A DNA stretch of 64,000 nt from Hemileia vastatrix (GCA_030280995.1 JASXTE010000001.1:15583106-15647105), one strand, 5' to 3'; numbered from the stretch's first letter, positions 22,803 to 35,721 are shown. The notes: generated by a model from the sequence alone, not told the origin. Made by a program: numbers and translations.

Positions 22803-24560
22803 ATGGATAAGAAACCTTACTCTAAGGACAAAATATATAGGATGCAGAAGGGAATGCTAGATATGGGGAATCCTAATTTTGAAATGTTAGATTTAAATTT
22901 TGAGCCTAAGCCTGTTGAAAAAGAATTGGATTCTGTGGAGGATGAACCATTGAAATCTTTCCCCAGAGCAAGTTTTAGTCGTCCTACTCCTATGGAAGGA
23001 GTAAGAAGGACCAGTGATGGATCTGGATTTGGGAAAGCAGTAGGTAATGGATCTAGGGGTATTGAAGTTGAAGATGTTATTTTGGGGGGTGAAGATGGCC
23101 ATGATAATCCTCAAGAGGTTCACAGGGACAAGTTTAATAAAAATAAAGTTCATTATAAAAGGCCAGTAGTAGATGGTCAAGAAAAAGCTATGGATGTGGT
23201 GTTGGGATCAGTGAATCAACTTCAGATTCATTTATTTTAAGGATAATTATTTAAAATTAATCCAGCCCTTGCAGAAAAGCAGAAGAAGCCTCTTACAAGG
23301 ATATGGGTATCAGCTGGAGAGGTGGAATATATATTTCAAAATTTTGAGAATTTCGGAGAGGAGATGGAAACTCATTTTTCAGCTCCTTTAGGATATCTAA
23401 AAATAATTTTAAATGGTAAAGAGGTGAGGGTCCTGGTGGTTTCTTGGTCACAAATTAGTTTAATTTCATTGGATCAATAAAATTTTATAGGCTTTCCTAT
23501 TAAAACTGGTACAGGTGGTAATTTAAGAGGTATTGGTGGGCATTCCACTAAACTTATGGGAAGTTCAGAGCATGTCAAGCTATGTGTTTGTGGATCTGTT
23601 GAAGGGTGCACTTTTATATGGCCAGGGGAGATATGAAAAAAGTTCTAAGTGGATGAATTTTGATGTATTTTGAAGCATGAATATGTTAACACACTGTTAT
23701 GGGTATTACTTTAGATATTATTTGTAATGAAATGAGAAGGCTTTATATGCAGTTGGCACCACCAGAAGATAATAGATAGAAAATAGGCATGGCCTTACCA
23801 AAATGTTCCAGTGTTATGTATGCATCAAGAAGAGACAGATAAAAAGTTTAGCTTGTTGTGAATTTATTAAAAATTTTTTACAGACCCCCATTTTTTGGGG
23901 TAGGGAGGGCTGATTGCTCTAATTTTGTTTTTTCTCCTAAAAAGAGATCCCAGATTACAATAGGCAAGCTCACTTAGAGATAATTTAAGTGGATTCTCCA
24001 TTTTTTTATATTGATATATCTTTGGAATGTCATTATGTAATGGATTTTTATATGTTTATTATCTTTATCAAATTATTCTATAAAATTTAAAAATGGTTTA
24101 AAGGTAAAGAAGGGATGTATTGTTACGTATAAAAATTGGAATGGGGATTTGGATAGTAGTGTTTATATTTGTGGTGCATTGTTATATGGCCTTCATCAAG
24201 AGGATAAACTGCAATTGACACATCAAAATCAACAAAAAATCCTAGTATAACTAATTCACAAAAAATAATATTTGTGACAATTCTGTTTCTGTCCTCCAGC
24301 AAGAGTTTAAACTTCCAACTTTATTTACTAGTGATTTGGTGATGGAAAAAGGTGGAAATATTATTTTAAAATCAGATATTAAAATGGAAATTTGGGGGTG
24401 AACTTCTAGCTATTCTCCACCTTTGAAATGGTTAGGAAATAGTCAGGATTAGGTTTGTAAAATTTTGGAAAATCTGATTAAAAAAATTGAAAAAAATTGG
24501 TCAATAATTAAAAGAAGATTTACCTTACTTGAAGTCATCTTAATAAAAGCAATTAAGTTA
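22803..24560 (+). pseudogene. Gag-protease fragment of gypsy element E
   Basis: The 145-codon frame at 22803-23240 is hydrophilic and acidic. The following frames give a retropepsin-like segment (KIILNGKEVRVLVVSWSQIS, where DSGSQ would be expected, then GGNLRGIGGHSTKLMGS). 23700-24360 is homologous, in inverted orientation, to element D at about 20220-20860; for example the GAATCAACAAAAAA..AGTATAACTAA stretch at 24225. RT and integrase are missing and the satellite array begins soon after. It is truncated and carries many stops. Confidence 0.55.
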
Positions 24561-26753
24561 CATTTAAAATAATTTTAACCCAGGTTTGTCAAAAGTTAAG
24601 CACTGAGTTTAATGTTCCATATTATTCAAGCTGCTAATTTACATATATAGTTAAATTGGGTGTAGTATTCTTATTATATAAATTCCTTCATTAGTAACAA
24701 ACACATTCAATGATGATACATCATTTCATATTTAGAGGCTCCCAAAAAAAAATGACTTGAAATCAGTGATAAGTTGAATATAAAGAACTCATGAGATCTA
24801 TTTAATAATTGCAAAATGTTTACTGCAAAAAAAATTTTTATGGGTAAGGAGGATAATGTTAAAATAAATGTTGGTCCAGATGTATATGCGTGTAACATAG
24901 CTTGTATCAGTTATAAAAGTGCCTTTCAAGTGGAAACTTTATGTACTGTGTGTGACATAATCTCTTTTACCAGCCATGGTACTTCAATATTTTCTAACCA
25001 TGAAATTAATGGTATCACAGACTTTGTCAAAAGTATCCTTCTGAAGGACAGTCTGTAGCTGAGAAGGACACTTTTTTTAATGCATAAAAGATAGATAGGT
25101 ATACATAAAATACCTGTAAGATATGCATTATATAAATTTCCTTCTCAGAGATGGACTATCCTTCAGAAGGACACATATGGAAAATTCTTTAAAACCTTCA
25201 ACTTTAGGGTTAGTCAACTTTTTAGTAACAAGACAAGTAAAAGAGATCAGGTTATACACCATATCTAAATTTTCCACTTGAAATATTTTCCAACACTGAG
25301 AAGGACACTTTTATCAAGCACAAAAGTAACACTGATTATTTATTATACCTATACAATAGGTAATAAAAAATTGTCCTTCTCAGCAACAGAATATCCTTTA
25401 AGTGAACAATTTTGAACAATTCTAATGCACCTTCACTTTTAAATTTAATCAATAAACAAATACCATGGCCTTTAGAAAACTTCATTCCATCTATTTACAC
25501 ATTGAGTAAAGTGTCCTCATGAAAAATGGTACATTACTGAAAAGGACACTTTTATATAGCATAAAAGATACACATGTATACATATTATACCTAGCTGATA
25601 TTAGTTATAAATATGTCCTTATCAGCAATGGAAAATTATTCATGGAGACACTCTAGGAAATGTTTAACTAGATGGAATGAAGTTTTCTAAAGGCCACAGT
25701 ATTTGATTATTGTTTAAACATAAAATTAAAGTTGCACCATACTTGTTTAAAATTATACACTTGAAGTATGATCTGCTGCTGAGATTAACACTTTTCATAT
25801 GCATATCATCTAGGTATTATATATAAACATTATATCTATCAAAAATTATATAAATTATAATTCTCAGTGATGGACTTTTGTTCAGGTGAAAACTTCAGGT
25901 ACTGTAAATGATATGAGCTCTTTTAATAGTGTTGATACTTGAACATTGGTTCAACATTAAATTGAAGGTTTTAGAGACTTGGATAAATGTTTCCTTCTGA
26001 AGGATAGTTTGACACTCAGAAGGACACTTTTATAATGCATAAAAGATTTATATTTATACATATAATACCTAGATGATATCCATTATAAAAGTGTCCTTCT
26101 GAGTGTTGAACTATCCTTCAGAAGGACACTTTTGAAAAAGTCTGTAAGGCCTTCAGTTTTATGGTTAGAAACCATCAAATATCATTGAAATTAGCAAAAA
26201 CCTTGCCATCTTCTTGCACAGAACCTAAAGTGTCCACCTGATCAATAAAGTTTTGCTGAGAAGGACACTCTTACCATTCTAAAAACCCATGTTTCATAGA
26301 CTTATAAACTTATTTATATGCTTTATAAAAGTGTCTTCCTCAGCATCAGCCAATGCTCAGAAATACACTTGGTGCCATTTAAGGCCAGATAACACAGTTT
26401 CTCTTTAATTTTGTTTAAAATATTGATCCTATATTTTAAAAATGCATTATATCAAATTATTATTATTTAAGTAAAGAAAATCTGTCCAATATTTTTGGAA
26501 CAAAAAATAATACTACCTCAAAAATTAATAATATAATTGAAGGAATATTGCACACACACAATTATTATTAAAAGCATAGCATTAAGCTATTTGAATGTAT
26601 AAATAGCTAGAATAAAGATTTCTTAAAATATAATGAATGTATTGAACTGCCAAAAATACTTTGATCATTAGGGGGTATCAATGTTCAGGGATAGACAATT
26701 AGGGATCGGGAATGTTTTCCCCTGGTATCAGACATTATTAATTGCATAAGATT

Positions 26754-26785
26754 CTTATCCACTAGCCCCAGGGCTAGTGGATAAG
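26754..26785. repeat. Perfect hairpin inside the MITE (15-bp stems, 2-nt loop)
   Basis: CTTATCCACTAGCCC, then CA, then the exact reverse complement. Such a long perfect stem in a decayed area suggests recent or selected structure. Confidence 0.85.
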
Positions 26786-26888
26786 GAATCCACCGTAACG
26801 CAATATCCCGCCTCTTATACCTTAATTTTCATTCCTAATTCCTGATCCCAAACTCAACACATCCATTAAGCATGTCCAGAGAGTAGTT

Positions 26889-26970
26889 CAAGATGTGGTT
26901 ATGGCAGAAAGTTGTGCAACATGTGGCTATGACAGAAAGTTGTCCAAGATGTGGTTATGAAAAATTGAGT
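26889..26970. repeat. Tandem repeat, 28-bp unit, 2.8 copies, inside the MITE
   Basis: Units start at 26889, 26917 and 26945, consensus CAASATGTGGYTATGRCAGA followed by AAGTTGTS. The third unit is partial and diverges. Confidence 0.8.
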
Positions 26971-28121
26971 AGAAATATTTCAGATAAGAGGTGAACATTG
27001 ACACATAAAGTGTCTAATAACCCAATTATTAGAAAAAATATATGTGGAAGATAATTGGGGTATTAGGATTTTTATCTGCAATTAAATTAATTGTTGATCC
27101 CTGAACATTGATACCCCCTATTATAATAAAAGTATAGGATTCTTCCAGATGCATTTGGCTCACAAGATTCAAAAATACCCCAATCATAGATAATAAACTG
27201 TTAAGGACAAGCTTATTATATTATTGTTATAAAAAGAAAAATATTTTTCCATAAATATGTGGAAACTGTGATATCTAAATTTTCTTCACTTAGGCCATTA
27301 AAATGATTATGATTTAGGAAAATATATTGAGTTGTAATATAATAATGCTCAAAATTTTTCACATTTATTATTTAAATAACTTTTCCCAGGTAGCAGATTG
27401 ATTGGTTAATTAATACATAGTCTAGAACAAATACAGGTGGTAAAATAAAATTAATACCCTTACTTTTCAAAGGTTAAAAAACTTATTAATGTATGAATTG
27501 TACCTGTCACAGCATTTTTTATGCTTTATGTCACCCATCTGCACAAACATGTTGCTGAATATCAGTCAAGTACTTACTGGAAGCCAATAATCTAGAATTA
27601 AAGTGTTAGAAAAGTATCTTGTTAACCACTACACACAATATTTAATGTGGTTAGAAATAAATGTTAATAATGCATGAAATATGATAAGGTATATATATAA
27701 TACCATGATGACAGGAATTTTTAAAGTGTCCTTCTGAGAGACAGAATTTTTCTCAGGAAGACACTATAGGAAATGTGTGAGTATATGGCATGAAATTTTT
27801 TAACGGCACTGGTATTTGATTATTTTTTAAACAATAAGTTGAAGGTGCACAATACTTGTTCAAAATTATACACTTGAAAGATGGTCTGTATTTGAGAATG
27901 ACACCTTTGTGATGCATATCATCTAGGTATTATATACAACTATTTTATCTTTAAAATTTATAAAATTTTCTTTCTGAGTGATGGACCATTTTTAAGGAGG
28001 ACAGTTTAGGTACTTTAAATGAAATGAGCTCTTTTTTTAGCCTTGGTACTTGAAAATTGGTTAAACATTAAATTGAAGGTGCTAAAGACTTGGTCAAAAA
28101 TGTCATTCTGAAGGATGGTCC

Positions 28122-28931
28122 TGTCACATGCCACGTGACATTCAAGGCAAAAGCAGCTCATTAAATCAATAATATAGAGATCTAAATCCATACTCAAAGC
28201 ACAGAAAACAATTCTACATAGCAACTGCAACTTTCCTTTGTGCACTCACTATTCAACCATGCTAGTCTAAACTTTAAATCTAAATTAGTCAATCTCTCTA
28301 TAGTGTGTTTTAGTCTTTTCCTCAATAAGCGAAACACAGCGCTATAGTTAATGTAATAGTCCTCTAAAAGGTTTATTAAGTATCTGTGGGTTTTTAAAAG
28401 GGGTAGTGAGCATGGAGGGGATGGTTAGTTGAGGATTAAAGGGGTAATGGATGTTGGTGATGAGAGTCCAGGTGTAACGGGTGTATTTTTGGTGGTCTGT
28501 GGAGTGCAGAATGATGGATGGGTATGAGTTCAATGCGAGGAGGAGTAATGGATATAAAAGGGGTTGGATTGTGGCTCAATATTACTTTATTCTTAAATTA
28601 TAAAATATATATATAGTTAATAGTGGTAAAGCTTCAGGTTAAATCATTATTATTGTGTCTTTCCTTATTTTTTTCAGTAATCATTTCTAAATCATAAATC
28701 TTTGATTATTGAGTTTCCAACCCTTTGTGAGATCTTAAGAATATTAATATTACCTTTAAATTATATTAGAATTCTTATTGAACATATCTTTAAGCAGTAG
28801 CTCTTCATTTGAGTCATCTTCAAATCACTTCCTCAAACATTTTCTCTGTGCTTCAAAGAAGTTTCAAAACTACTCTCTCCATCTCACTTCCAGGAACACC
28901 CTCAAACTTGTGCCTAGGTTGTCCGGTGACT
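28122..28931 (+). repeat. 5' LTR of element 3
   Basis: Starts TGTCACATGCCACGTGACA, a terminal palindrome shared by the family, and ends GGTGAC followed by T where the 3' LTR has A. Confidence 0.95.
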
Positions 28932-29006
28932 GTATAATTAAATTCTCCGTAGTTCTCATTCTTTGGCACTACTACATCCTTTTTTCAGGTGTTTTAAATT
29001 CTTTAA

Positions 29007-30150
29007 ATGACATCAGATCAACGCACTCCTCCTATGGTCGCTACTACTAGGGCTTGCGCCAGAGGCAAGCCAACAGCCCCACAGCCTGTTTTCCGCACTC
29101 ACTCCCCGGAACATCTCCACCTTAGGGAACGGGGACACTCAGTCCAATCTGTAGAAGACATCCCCCAGGATTTTGATGATTCTAGCAATGAAGAAGAAGG
29201 AGAGGATACAATGCATGAGGCACCATCTGCCCCTGCTACTCAACCATCTGGTCAACCTTCAGAACCTGGATTATCTAATTCTCTGGAAGACTTCATGAGC
29301 CTTTTCATGAAAACCCTTTCCAATCTAACATCTTTGGAGGGATCAAAATTCAAAACTCCTTCCATGAAATCTCCTGATAAATATATGGAGAACATCCAGA
29401 CAGATTGCACCCCTTCTTGAAAACCTGCAAGCTTCTGTTCCATAACGACCAATCAAAGGTTGTTTATGCTTCTTCATTCCTAGCTGGAAAAGCAGAAAGG
29501 TGATTTGAACCTTATCTTCTCATGCTCTCTTCGACAGAAACCCATTTACTCATTATTAACTAAGAAAAATTTGAAGACCAACTCTTTACGTTGTTCAGTG
29601 ATCCTAATAAAACTGACAATGCGGAAATTGAACTTGATTTCCTTTGCATGAGTGATAATGGTAAAGCCTCTGAATATATCTCGAACTTCAGAGCACTTCA
29701 AACTCGAGTAGGTTAGAATGATGCTGCCCTCAAGTATCATTTTAAAAAGGGACTTCCTTTGAGGATTCTGGATCAATTAAATCTTCATGGTCAGAAGGTG
29801 ACTACTTTAACGGATTTAATGGATTGAACCCTTGAACTCGTTGGCTTTTACCAAGGACGACTACAAAATCTTCGATACACCAACAAATCTCAAGGCCTAA
29901 ATATTATATCCAGACCTTCTTCACACCCACAGACAACTCAATCAAAACTGAATAAGGGAAAGGACAAACCTCTATTGAAAGGCTTGACCCCAGGCAATAT
30001 CAGTAAGGTACTGGATCCAAAAGGGGAACTGAAAGAAGCTGAGATGAAGAGACGAGCAGATAATAGGCTATGTATGTATTGTGGGGGTAAGCACAAGCGA
30101 GAAGATTGTGTAAAGTTGAAGGAAAGAGAAGGTACTAGTTGAAGGTCAAA
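29007..30150 (+). pseudogene. Gag of element 3
   Basis: Starts with MTSDQRTPPMVATTRA, an Arg/Pro-rich N-terminus, then the conserved HSVQSVEDIPQDFDDSS and an acidic stretch. The capsid part (29410-29790) is in shifted frames. The CCHC knuckle CMYCGGKHKREDC is at about 30070-30110. At least three frame breaks. The counterpart in element 4 is 57087-58231. Gag would form the particle and bind RNA. Confidence 0.85.
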
Positions 30151-33100
30151 AAACTAGTAGATAGTTTACTTTTGTGCAAAGCAAACTATCTTATCTCTCA
30201 CAGCACACAGAATCTCCATGTCTTAAGGACAGGAGTTGCCTTAAACCACTTGAGATTCATTCTTTTCAAGGAGGATACCAACTTCAGTTGTCGTATAGAC
30301 TCTGGAGCTTCAATTTGTTTTGTCAGTTTATATTTTTCAGAGAAGTTAAACCTGACATTCACAGATATTGATTGAACTCCAATTTATTTGGTCGAATCAG
30401 AGGAACCCAAATATTGGGTAAGTAAGAAAGTTTTATGGGTTTTCAACTTTCCAAATTTTCCCCCTTCAAGTGGTAATTATCAGTCTTGGACGCCCCACAA
30501 ATAGAGAATACCATCATTGGCCATGACTTTTTAATGCATTGGAATCCTGAAATTGATTCGTGACAGGGATTGATCACCCCACACACTAAGTATATTTCTA
30601 ATTCTTCAATGCAGGTCAATAGGGAGTTAAACAACCCGCCTGACAATGTCCTGCTAGAGGGAAAATCTCTTCCAGATGGCTTGCAAGCATCTGATCTTTC
30701 TATAAATGAGCAATTGGATAACTCTTCTAGCTCAATCACTTCACTCAAAGAGGATTTAAATTGCCTAAAAGTAGTTGAATTATGCTCTCTCAATTCTGGT
30801 CTTCCCTTGACAGATACTCTTGAAGATGATGAGGACAACAAAATCAACATTGAAGCCATTATATCAACTCTATCGGAAATATATCATGATTTCATCAATG
30901 TTTTCTCAATCAGAAAGGCCGATAAGTTACCACCTCATCAAACCTTCAACCATCAAATAGAGTTAATAGGTCTAGTACCTCCTGCAGGTCCTGTCTATTC
31001 TTTATTGAAGGATGAATCTCAAGTTCTTCAAGAATACATTTCAGAGAATGTAGCCAAAGGTTTCATAAGAGCCAGTAAATCTCCAACCGGCTCCCCTGTT
31101 CTTTTTAAAAAGAAAAAAGACAGTAGCCTTAGTTTGTGTGTTGACTATAGAAAGCTCAACACAGTTACAAAGAAGATAGCATATCCAGTTCTTCCTATGT
31201 CATTGCTTCTTACCTTTTTTAATGGTGCTAATTTCTTTTCTAAAATTGATCTTAGAGGCTCTTAAAATCTTGTTTGCATTGCAGAAGGTCATGAACCACT
31301 GACTGCAATGCGCACTCTATTTGGTTGTTTTGATTATTTAGTCATTCCGTTTGGATTATGTAACGCACCATCTACTTTTCAGACTTTTGTTAATGACATC
31401 TTCAAGATGTTGTCAAACAATATGTTGTTGTATACTTAGACAATATTTTAATTTTCTCAAAGACACTAGATGAACATATTCATCATGTTTGACAGGTTCT
31501 AAATTGCCTTCAAGATCACGCTCTCTAGGCCAAGCACAATAAATGTAAATTTCATCTTAAATATTTTGATTTTTTGGGGTTTACCTTGTCCACTGATGGT
31601 TTAGTCATGGACAACAAAAAGGTCCAAAAAATCCTGGAATGGCCTGAGCCCAAAACCGTTAAATCCATCCAAGGAATTTTGGGTTTTGCCAATTTCTATA
31701 GATGATTTATTAAAGATTACTCTAAAACTATTTCCAATCTTACTTCTCTTATTAGAAAAGACAATCTTTTTGTTTTAACTTCTACAGCACAAAAGGAATT
31801 CGAAGCATTGAAGACTGCATTCACCACAGCTCCAATTCTTTGACACTTTAATCCTTCTGCTTTGACAATAGTCGAGACAGAAGCTAGCAATTATGCTATC
31901 GCAGGGGTCATTTCTCAATTCAATCCTGAAACAAAATTGTTTCATCCTGTTGCTTTTAAGTCACGCAAACTCATTGAGGAAGAATTAAATTATGAAATTC
32001 ATGACAAGGAGCTTTTAGCTATTATTCATTGTCTTAAAAAATGGCGCTCTTTTCTTCTCAGCCTAGATATTTTTTTTAAATCCTGACTGACCATAATTCT
32101 TTGAAATACTTTATGTCTTCTAAAGTGTTAACCAGGCATCAAGCCAGGTGGGCTGAATTTTTGTCTGAATTTCCTTTTTCTATTTCCTATTGCCCAAGTA
32201 AGAACTGCATTGTCCCAGATATCCTGTCACGTCAGGACAATGTTTACCCACAGCGGGGGGACACATTTGCTGACAAAAACCCAGCAAATGTGAAATCAAT
32301 TTTCAACAAATCAATGTTAATGGCACATCAACTTAATTCAATGACAATTCAATCTTTTCAAAATCCACTATCCAACATCCTCGAAGCTCAGTCAAAGGAC
32401 AATTATTGTTTAGGGAAAAAAGACAAAATACTCTCAAAGAAAGGGGCCAAAAGATTTAGTATTGAATCAGGTCTATTAGTTTTCAAAGGTAGAGTAGTCA
32501 TACCCAACAATAATAAAATAAAAGTTTGGATTTTAAATAGTTGACATGATTCTCCATTAGCTGGTCATTTTGGGGTTGATAAAACCTACCAGTTAATAGC
32601 AAGGGATTTCTTCTGGCCAGGAATGACCAGAAAAATCAAGGCCTATATTAGATCTTGTTACAAATGTAATAGGAATAAGGCTCTGCGTCACTGGAAGCAT
32701 GGGTTGCTTCAACCCCTTCCTATTCCTTCTAAACCTTGGGAATCTTTATCAATAGATTTTATTTCTTAACTTCCTCTTTTTAATAATTTTCATGCTATAT
32801 TAGTAATAGTAGATAGATTTTCAAAAATGTCTATTTTCATTAAAACCACTACTACTGCTACAGCAGAAGATTAGTCAAAATCGTTTCTAGAATATGTATT
32901 TTCCAAACATGGCTTAACTAATGATATTATTTCAGATAGAGGATCATTGTTTGTATTTACATTCTGCACTCATTTTTGTTGATAACTCAATATCATGAGG
33001 AATCTCTCCACAGCCTATCATCCTGAAACTGATAGGAAAACGGAAAGTGCCAACCGAATCCTCAAAAATACCTTTGAATGTATTTAAGTTACCAACAATA

Positions 33101-33800
33101 CAATTGGACCACATGGTTACCATTGGCCAAATTGGCTTATGATAACTTGACTCATTCTTTAACACAACAATCTCCTTTTGAAACTGTTTATGGAAGACAT
33201 CCTTGATTTAACTCAATCCATGTAGGAACTAGTCATCCTGCGGAACATTATCTTCGAACCATATCACCACTCCAAGAAGAACTTAAATAAAACTTTGAAT
33301 TAGAAACTCAAAGGTAAAAGGAACAGGCCAAAAAACATCAACAATCTGCTCCTTCCTTTAAACCAGGCAACAAAGTATGTCTCAACGCACAAAACATTTG
33401 AACAACTCGACCATCAAAGAAACTGTCTGAAAAATGCTTGTGACCATTCGAAATTGACTCCAAAGTCTCTAAAACTGCATTTCAACTCAAACTACCTCCT
33501 AAATGGCAGGCTATTCACCCTGTTTTCCACCTATCTCTCCTGGAACTGTCTCAAGAAACATACCTGGGTAGGAACCAACCTCCTCCTGAACTGGTTGAAG
33601 TAGAAGACCATCTAGAGGGGGAAGTAAGCTGTATCCTTGATTCAAGAATGTGCAAGGGGAAACTTCAATACCTCATGGAATGGGAAGGCTTCCTCGATGA
33701 CTCAGATAAAACATCCTGGTAACCAGCCGTCAATGTTTATAAGGCCCCTGAACTCCTAAAATCTTTTCATCTTAAATATTCTTTGAAACCAAAACCTTAG
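30139..33800 (+). pseudogene. Pol of element 3 (protease, RT, RNase H, integrase, chromodomain)
   Basis: Protease CRIDSGASICFVS is at about 30290. RT is read from [14 protein letters not shown] (31133) through [14 protein letters not shown] (31350) to VVVYLDNILIF (about 31430), where the second catalytic Asp of YLDD is Asn. RNase H is at 31862-32086 (AVAFKSRKL, HDKELLAII). Integrase has its zinc finger at about 32560-32670 (H, H, CYKCNRNK) and core Asp residues near 32755 and 32937. The chromodomain is at 33600-33770 (DSRMCKGKLQYLMEWEGF), which in chromoviruses targets integration to marked chromatin. Broken by more than ten stops and frameshifts. Confidence 0.9.
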
Positions 33801-34696
33801 AACTCTCTTTTATTTTTTCTCTTCTCTTCCCTATTCTCTTTTCTCTTCTCTTTCTTATTTCTATTCTTTTCTTAATATTCTAAAACTTCTTCTCTTCTAA
33901 AAAATCCTTACTCTGTTTTCTCTTTTCTTTATTCTTCTTCTCAAAAGCTTTTTTCAACCTTCTTTAAAAATAAATAAATAAATTAAATAAAATCAAATCA
34001 AATAGAATAAACTAAAATTAAATTAAATTAAAAAGTTAAAATTAAAAAATAAAATTAAATAAAATAATAAAAATAAAAATCTTAAAATTCATTAAAATAA
34101 AATCTTAAAAATCAATAATTCCTTTAATTTTCTTTTTTTTCTCCTTTCAAACTTTTCTTTATTTACCATACTTCTTTTTCTTCGAACTAACAAATAATTA
34201 CATGAACTCAATACGACAATCTTTCTCAAATATCACTCCAACCTTTAAATCTCTCTTTTAAAATTCTTTGAACAAGTTACTTCTTTCTTTCAAATTCTTT
34301 TTTTTTCAAAACAATTTTTCTTCTTTCTTATTCAAATAATCAAAATTCCTCCAAAACTTCAATAAATAAACTTTCACGAATAAGAAATTATTCTCTCATT
34401 AAATTTTAATTTCAAACAAAATTGTTTCAATCAACTATTTTTTTTCTTACATAAATTTTTCTATTCAAAACTTAAACTAAAATTTCCTTGGTTGAAAATT
34501 CTTTCTTTTCTTCTTTTGAAATTTAAAACAAAATTTTATTTATATCTTTTCTTTTTTCCTTTTTTCTTTTTCTTTCTCAAAATCTAATAAAATATATATA
34601 TCAAAATTCCAATTAAACAACAACAAAAAAAATAAATACACAAATTGCTTTCTACTTTTTTCCTTCCTGCTTTCTTTCTTTTTTTCTTTTTCCATT
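33801..34696. repeat. Polypyrimidine spacer between pol and the antisense gene, element 3
   Basis: About 900 bp almost wholly C/T-rich or A/T-rich on the pol strand (TTTTCTCTTCTCTTCCC-type runs), with no gene. The same kind of tract lies at the same place in elements 4 (52608-53396) and 5 (61332-62220). It separates two convergent 3' ends. Confidence 0.8.
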
Positions 34697-35634
34697 TCAA
34701 ATTTTCTCCTGTATTTTCTCCTGAAACAATTTCTTCATTTTTTCCAAAACCACCCTTACTTCCTTCATGCATTTCTCAAATACCTCCTCCTCTCCTACCG
34801 GTACCACTTCTCCAATCTCCAGTAATTCTTCTGCCACATTGAAGGAGGTGGCATCGACAATCTTGTCAACCTCACCGCTTAAATCTTCAATAAATCTAGC
34901 TTGTTGACCCTGCCAAGGTTTCTTCCACCATACCTGGTCAAGAGTTTCCTCGTTGTCCTCCCTTGAATCAATCACTGGTTGATTTTCCTTAACTGGAAGC
35001 AATGGCGCAGCTTACACAATTTGAGCTTCTGCAATGATATCTGAATTCTAAAACATATGGTCATCTGTAACAAAAATTTTTAAAAATAAAAGAAAAGCAG
35101 ACTTACTTCAAAAAATGGGTCAGCCTCTAAAAATAACTTCAGGGTGACCTCCACCTTCACTTCCTTCTCCTCTTCATCATCTTTGATGACCATCGGCTGC
35201 TTCTTTGGTATCTGCCTCAAGAGGGGGACTTCATCCTCATCCTCTTCCACCCCTTGTTTTTTACCAGTGGCCTGGCTTACCCAGGCTGCCACAGTATCCT
35301 CGACCTCCTCCTCAATCTCTTCCACCGACAGATTGTCCCAAACCAATACGTCCCAGATATCTTTGACCACCTCTTTGGTCCTTGGGATTACCCAGTATTT
35401 AGTTTTTGTAAATTGTTGTTCGATGTCCGCGTTTTTTTATAGGGCATCACATGTCACCTGTCTCCAGCCGCAAAACTTGCATTTCTGGAAAGGACCTTGT
35501 GTAGCCGTGCTTTCAACGTAAAAATATTCCATCGATTTTCAGGCCGTGCAGGCTTGAGAATATTGCTGGGTAACTATTCCACCATCTGCTTTGGGGTGTG
35601 GAGGCGTGGGAGTTGGGATAGCGCAAGTCGACAT
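34697..35634 (-). pseudogene. Antisense zinc-cluster-like gene of element 3
   Basis: Runs opposite to gag-pol from just inside the 3' LTR. ATG at 35634 (MSTCAIPTPTPPHPKADGG). The zinc module is CTAC...; the next arm is CKFCGWRQVTC, preceded by the TATQGP motif. It continues with a conserved FTKTKYWVIPRTKEVV box, an acidic stretch (EEIEEEVEDT), an intron (35048-35106), and a C-terminal helical domain with SGEVDKIVDATSFNVAEELL and FEKCMKEVRVVLEKMKK. Breaks: a TGA after CTA in the first arm and a TAA before KNADIE. A TATA box lies upstream at 35715-35721. Homologues with other breaks are in elements 4 and 5. The role is unknown; regulator of the element or of the host is inferred. Confidence 0.7.
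35048..35106 (-). other. Predicted intron of the element 3 antisense gene
   Basis: Minus strand GTAAGT...TTTTAG, 59 nt, phase 0, in exactly the same place as in elements 4 and 5. Confidence 0.65.
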
Positions 35635-35714
35635 AATAAATATAAAATAATTAAAAGAAGAGTTGAGAGAAAGTAGTGTGGAAAGAATATGTCTCACACT
35701 CAACAAAGCTTGCG

Positions 35715-35721
35715 TTTTATA
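35715..35721 (-). promoter_or_regulatory. TATA box of the antisense gene, element 3
   Basis: TATAAAA on the minus strand, 11 bp inside the 3' LTR and about 80 bp upstream of the ATG. The matching boxes are at 51543 (element 4) and 60309 (element 5). Confidence 0.65.

Larger units (their letters stand above)
26671..27118. mobile_element. 448-bp MITE with 32-bp inverted ends and TA duplication
   Basis: The left end GGGGGTATCAATGTTCAGGG is repeated in reverse at the right end with two mismatches over about 32 bp. It is flanked by TA (26669-26670 and 27119-27120), the target of Tc1/mariner elements. Inside are a perfect 15-bp stem hairpin (26754-26785) and 28-bp tandem repeats (26889-26970). No ORF. 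It interrupts the array: related blocks at about 37190 and 38770 lack it and act as empty sites. Confidence 0.7.
24880..28121. repeat. Higher-order array of ~240-bp palindromic units, left part
   Basis: Each unit has an inverted repeat of about 50 bp built on CCTTCTGAAGGA ... GAGAAGGACACTTTTATAAT, around a loop with GTATACAT, then a spacer with a shared TTAGCCAAC or GGTACTTGAACATTGG sequence. Units start near 25029, 25260, 25510, 25750, 25990, 26225, 27860 and 28085. A longer non-palindromic block (26360-27690) is repeated at about 36900 and 38480, giving a higher-order period of about 1.6 kb once inserts are subtracted. There are no convincing ORFs; 24816-25058 is repeat sequence. It could be a satellite or a nested non-autonomous transposon. 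Confidence 0.75.

Noticed and set aside
24816..25058. An 80-codon frame with several Cys residues
   Set aside because: It is array sequence; the corresponding parts of other units (for example near 25880-26000) carry stops in that frame.
35144..35521. Plus-strand Ser/Thr-rich frame of 125 codons
   Set aside because: Complement of the acidic exon of the element 3 antisense gene; the Ser runs come from reading GAG/GAA codons backwards.
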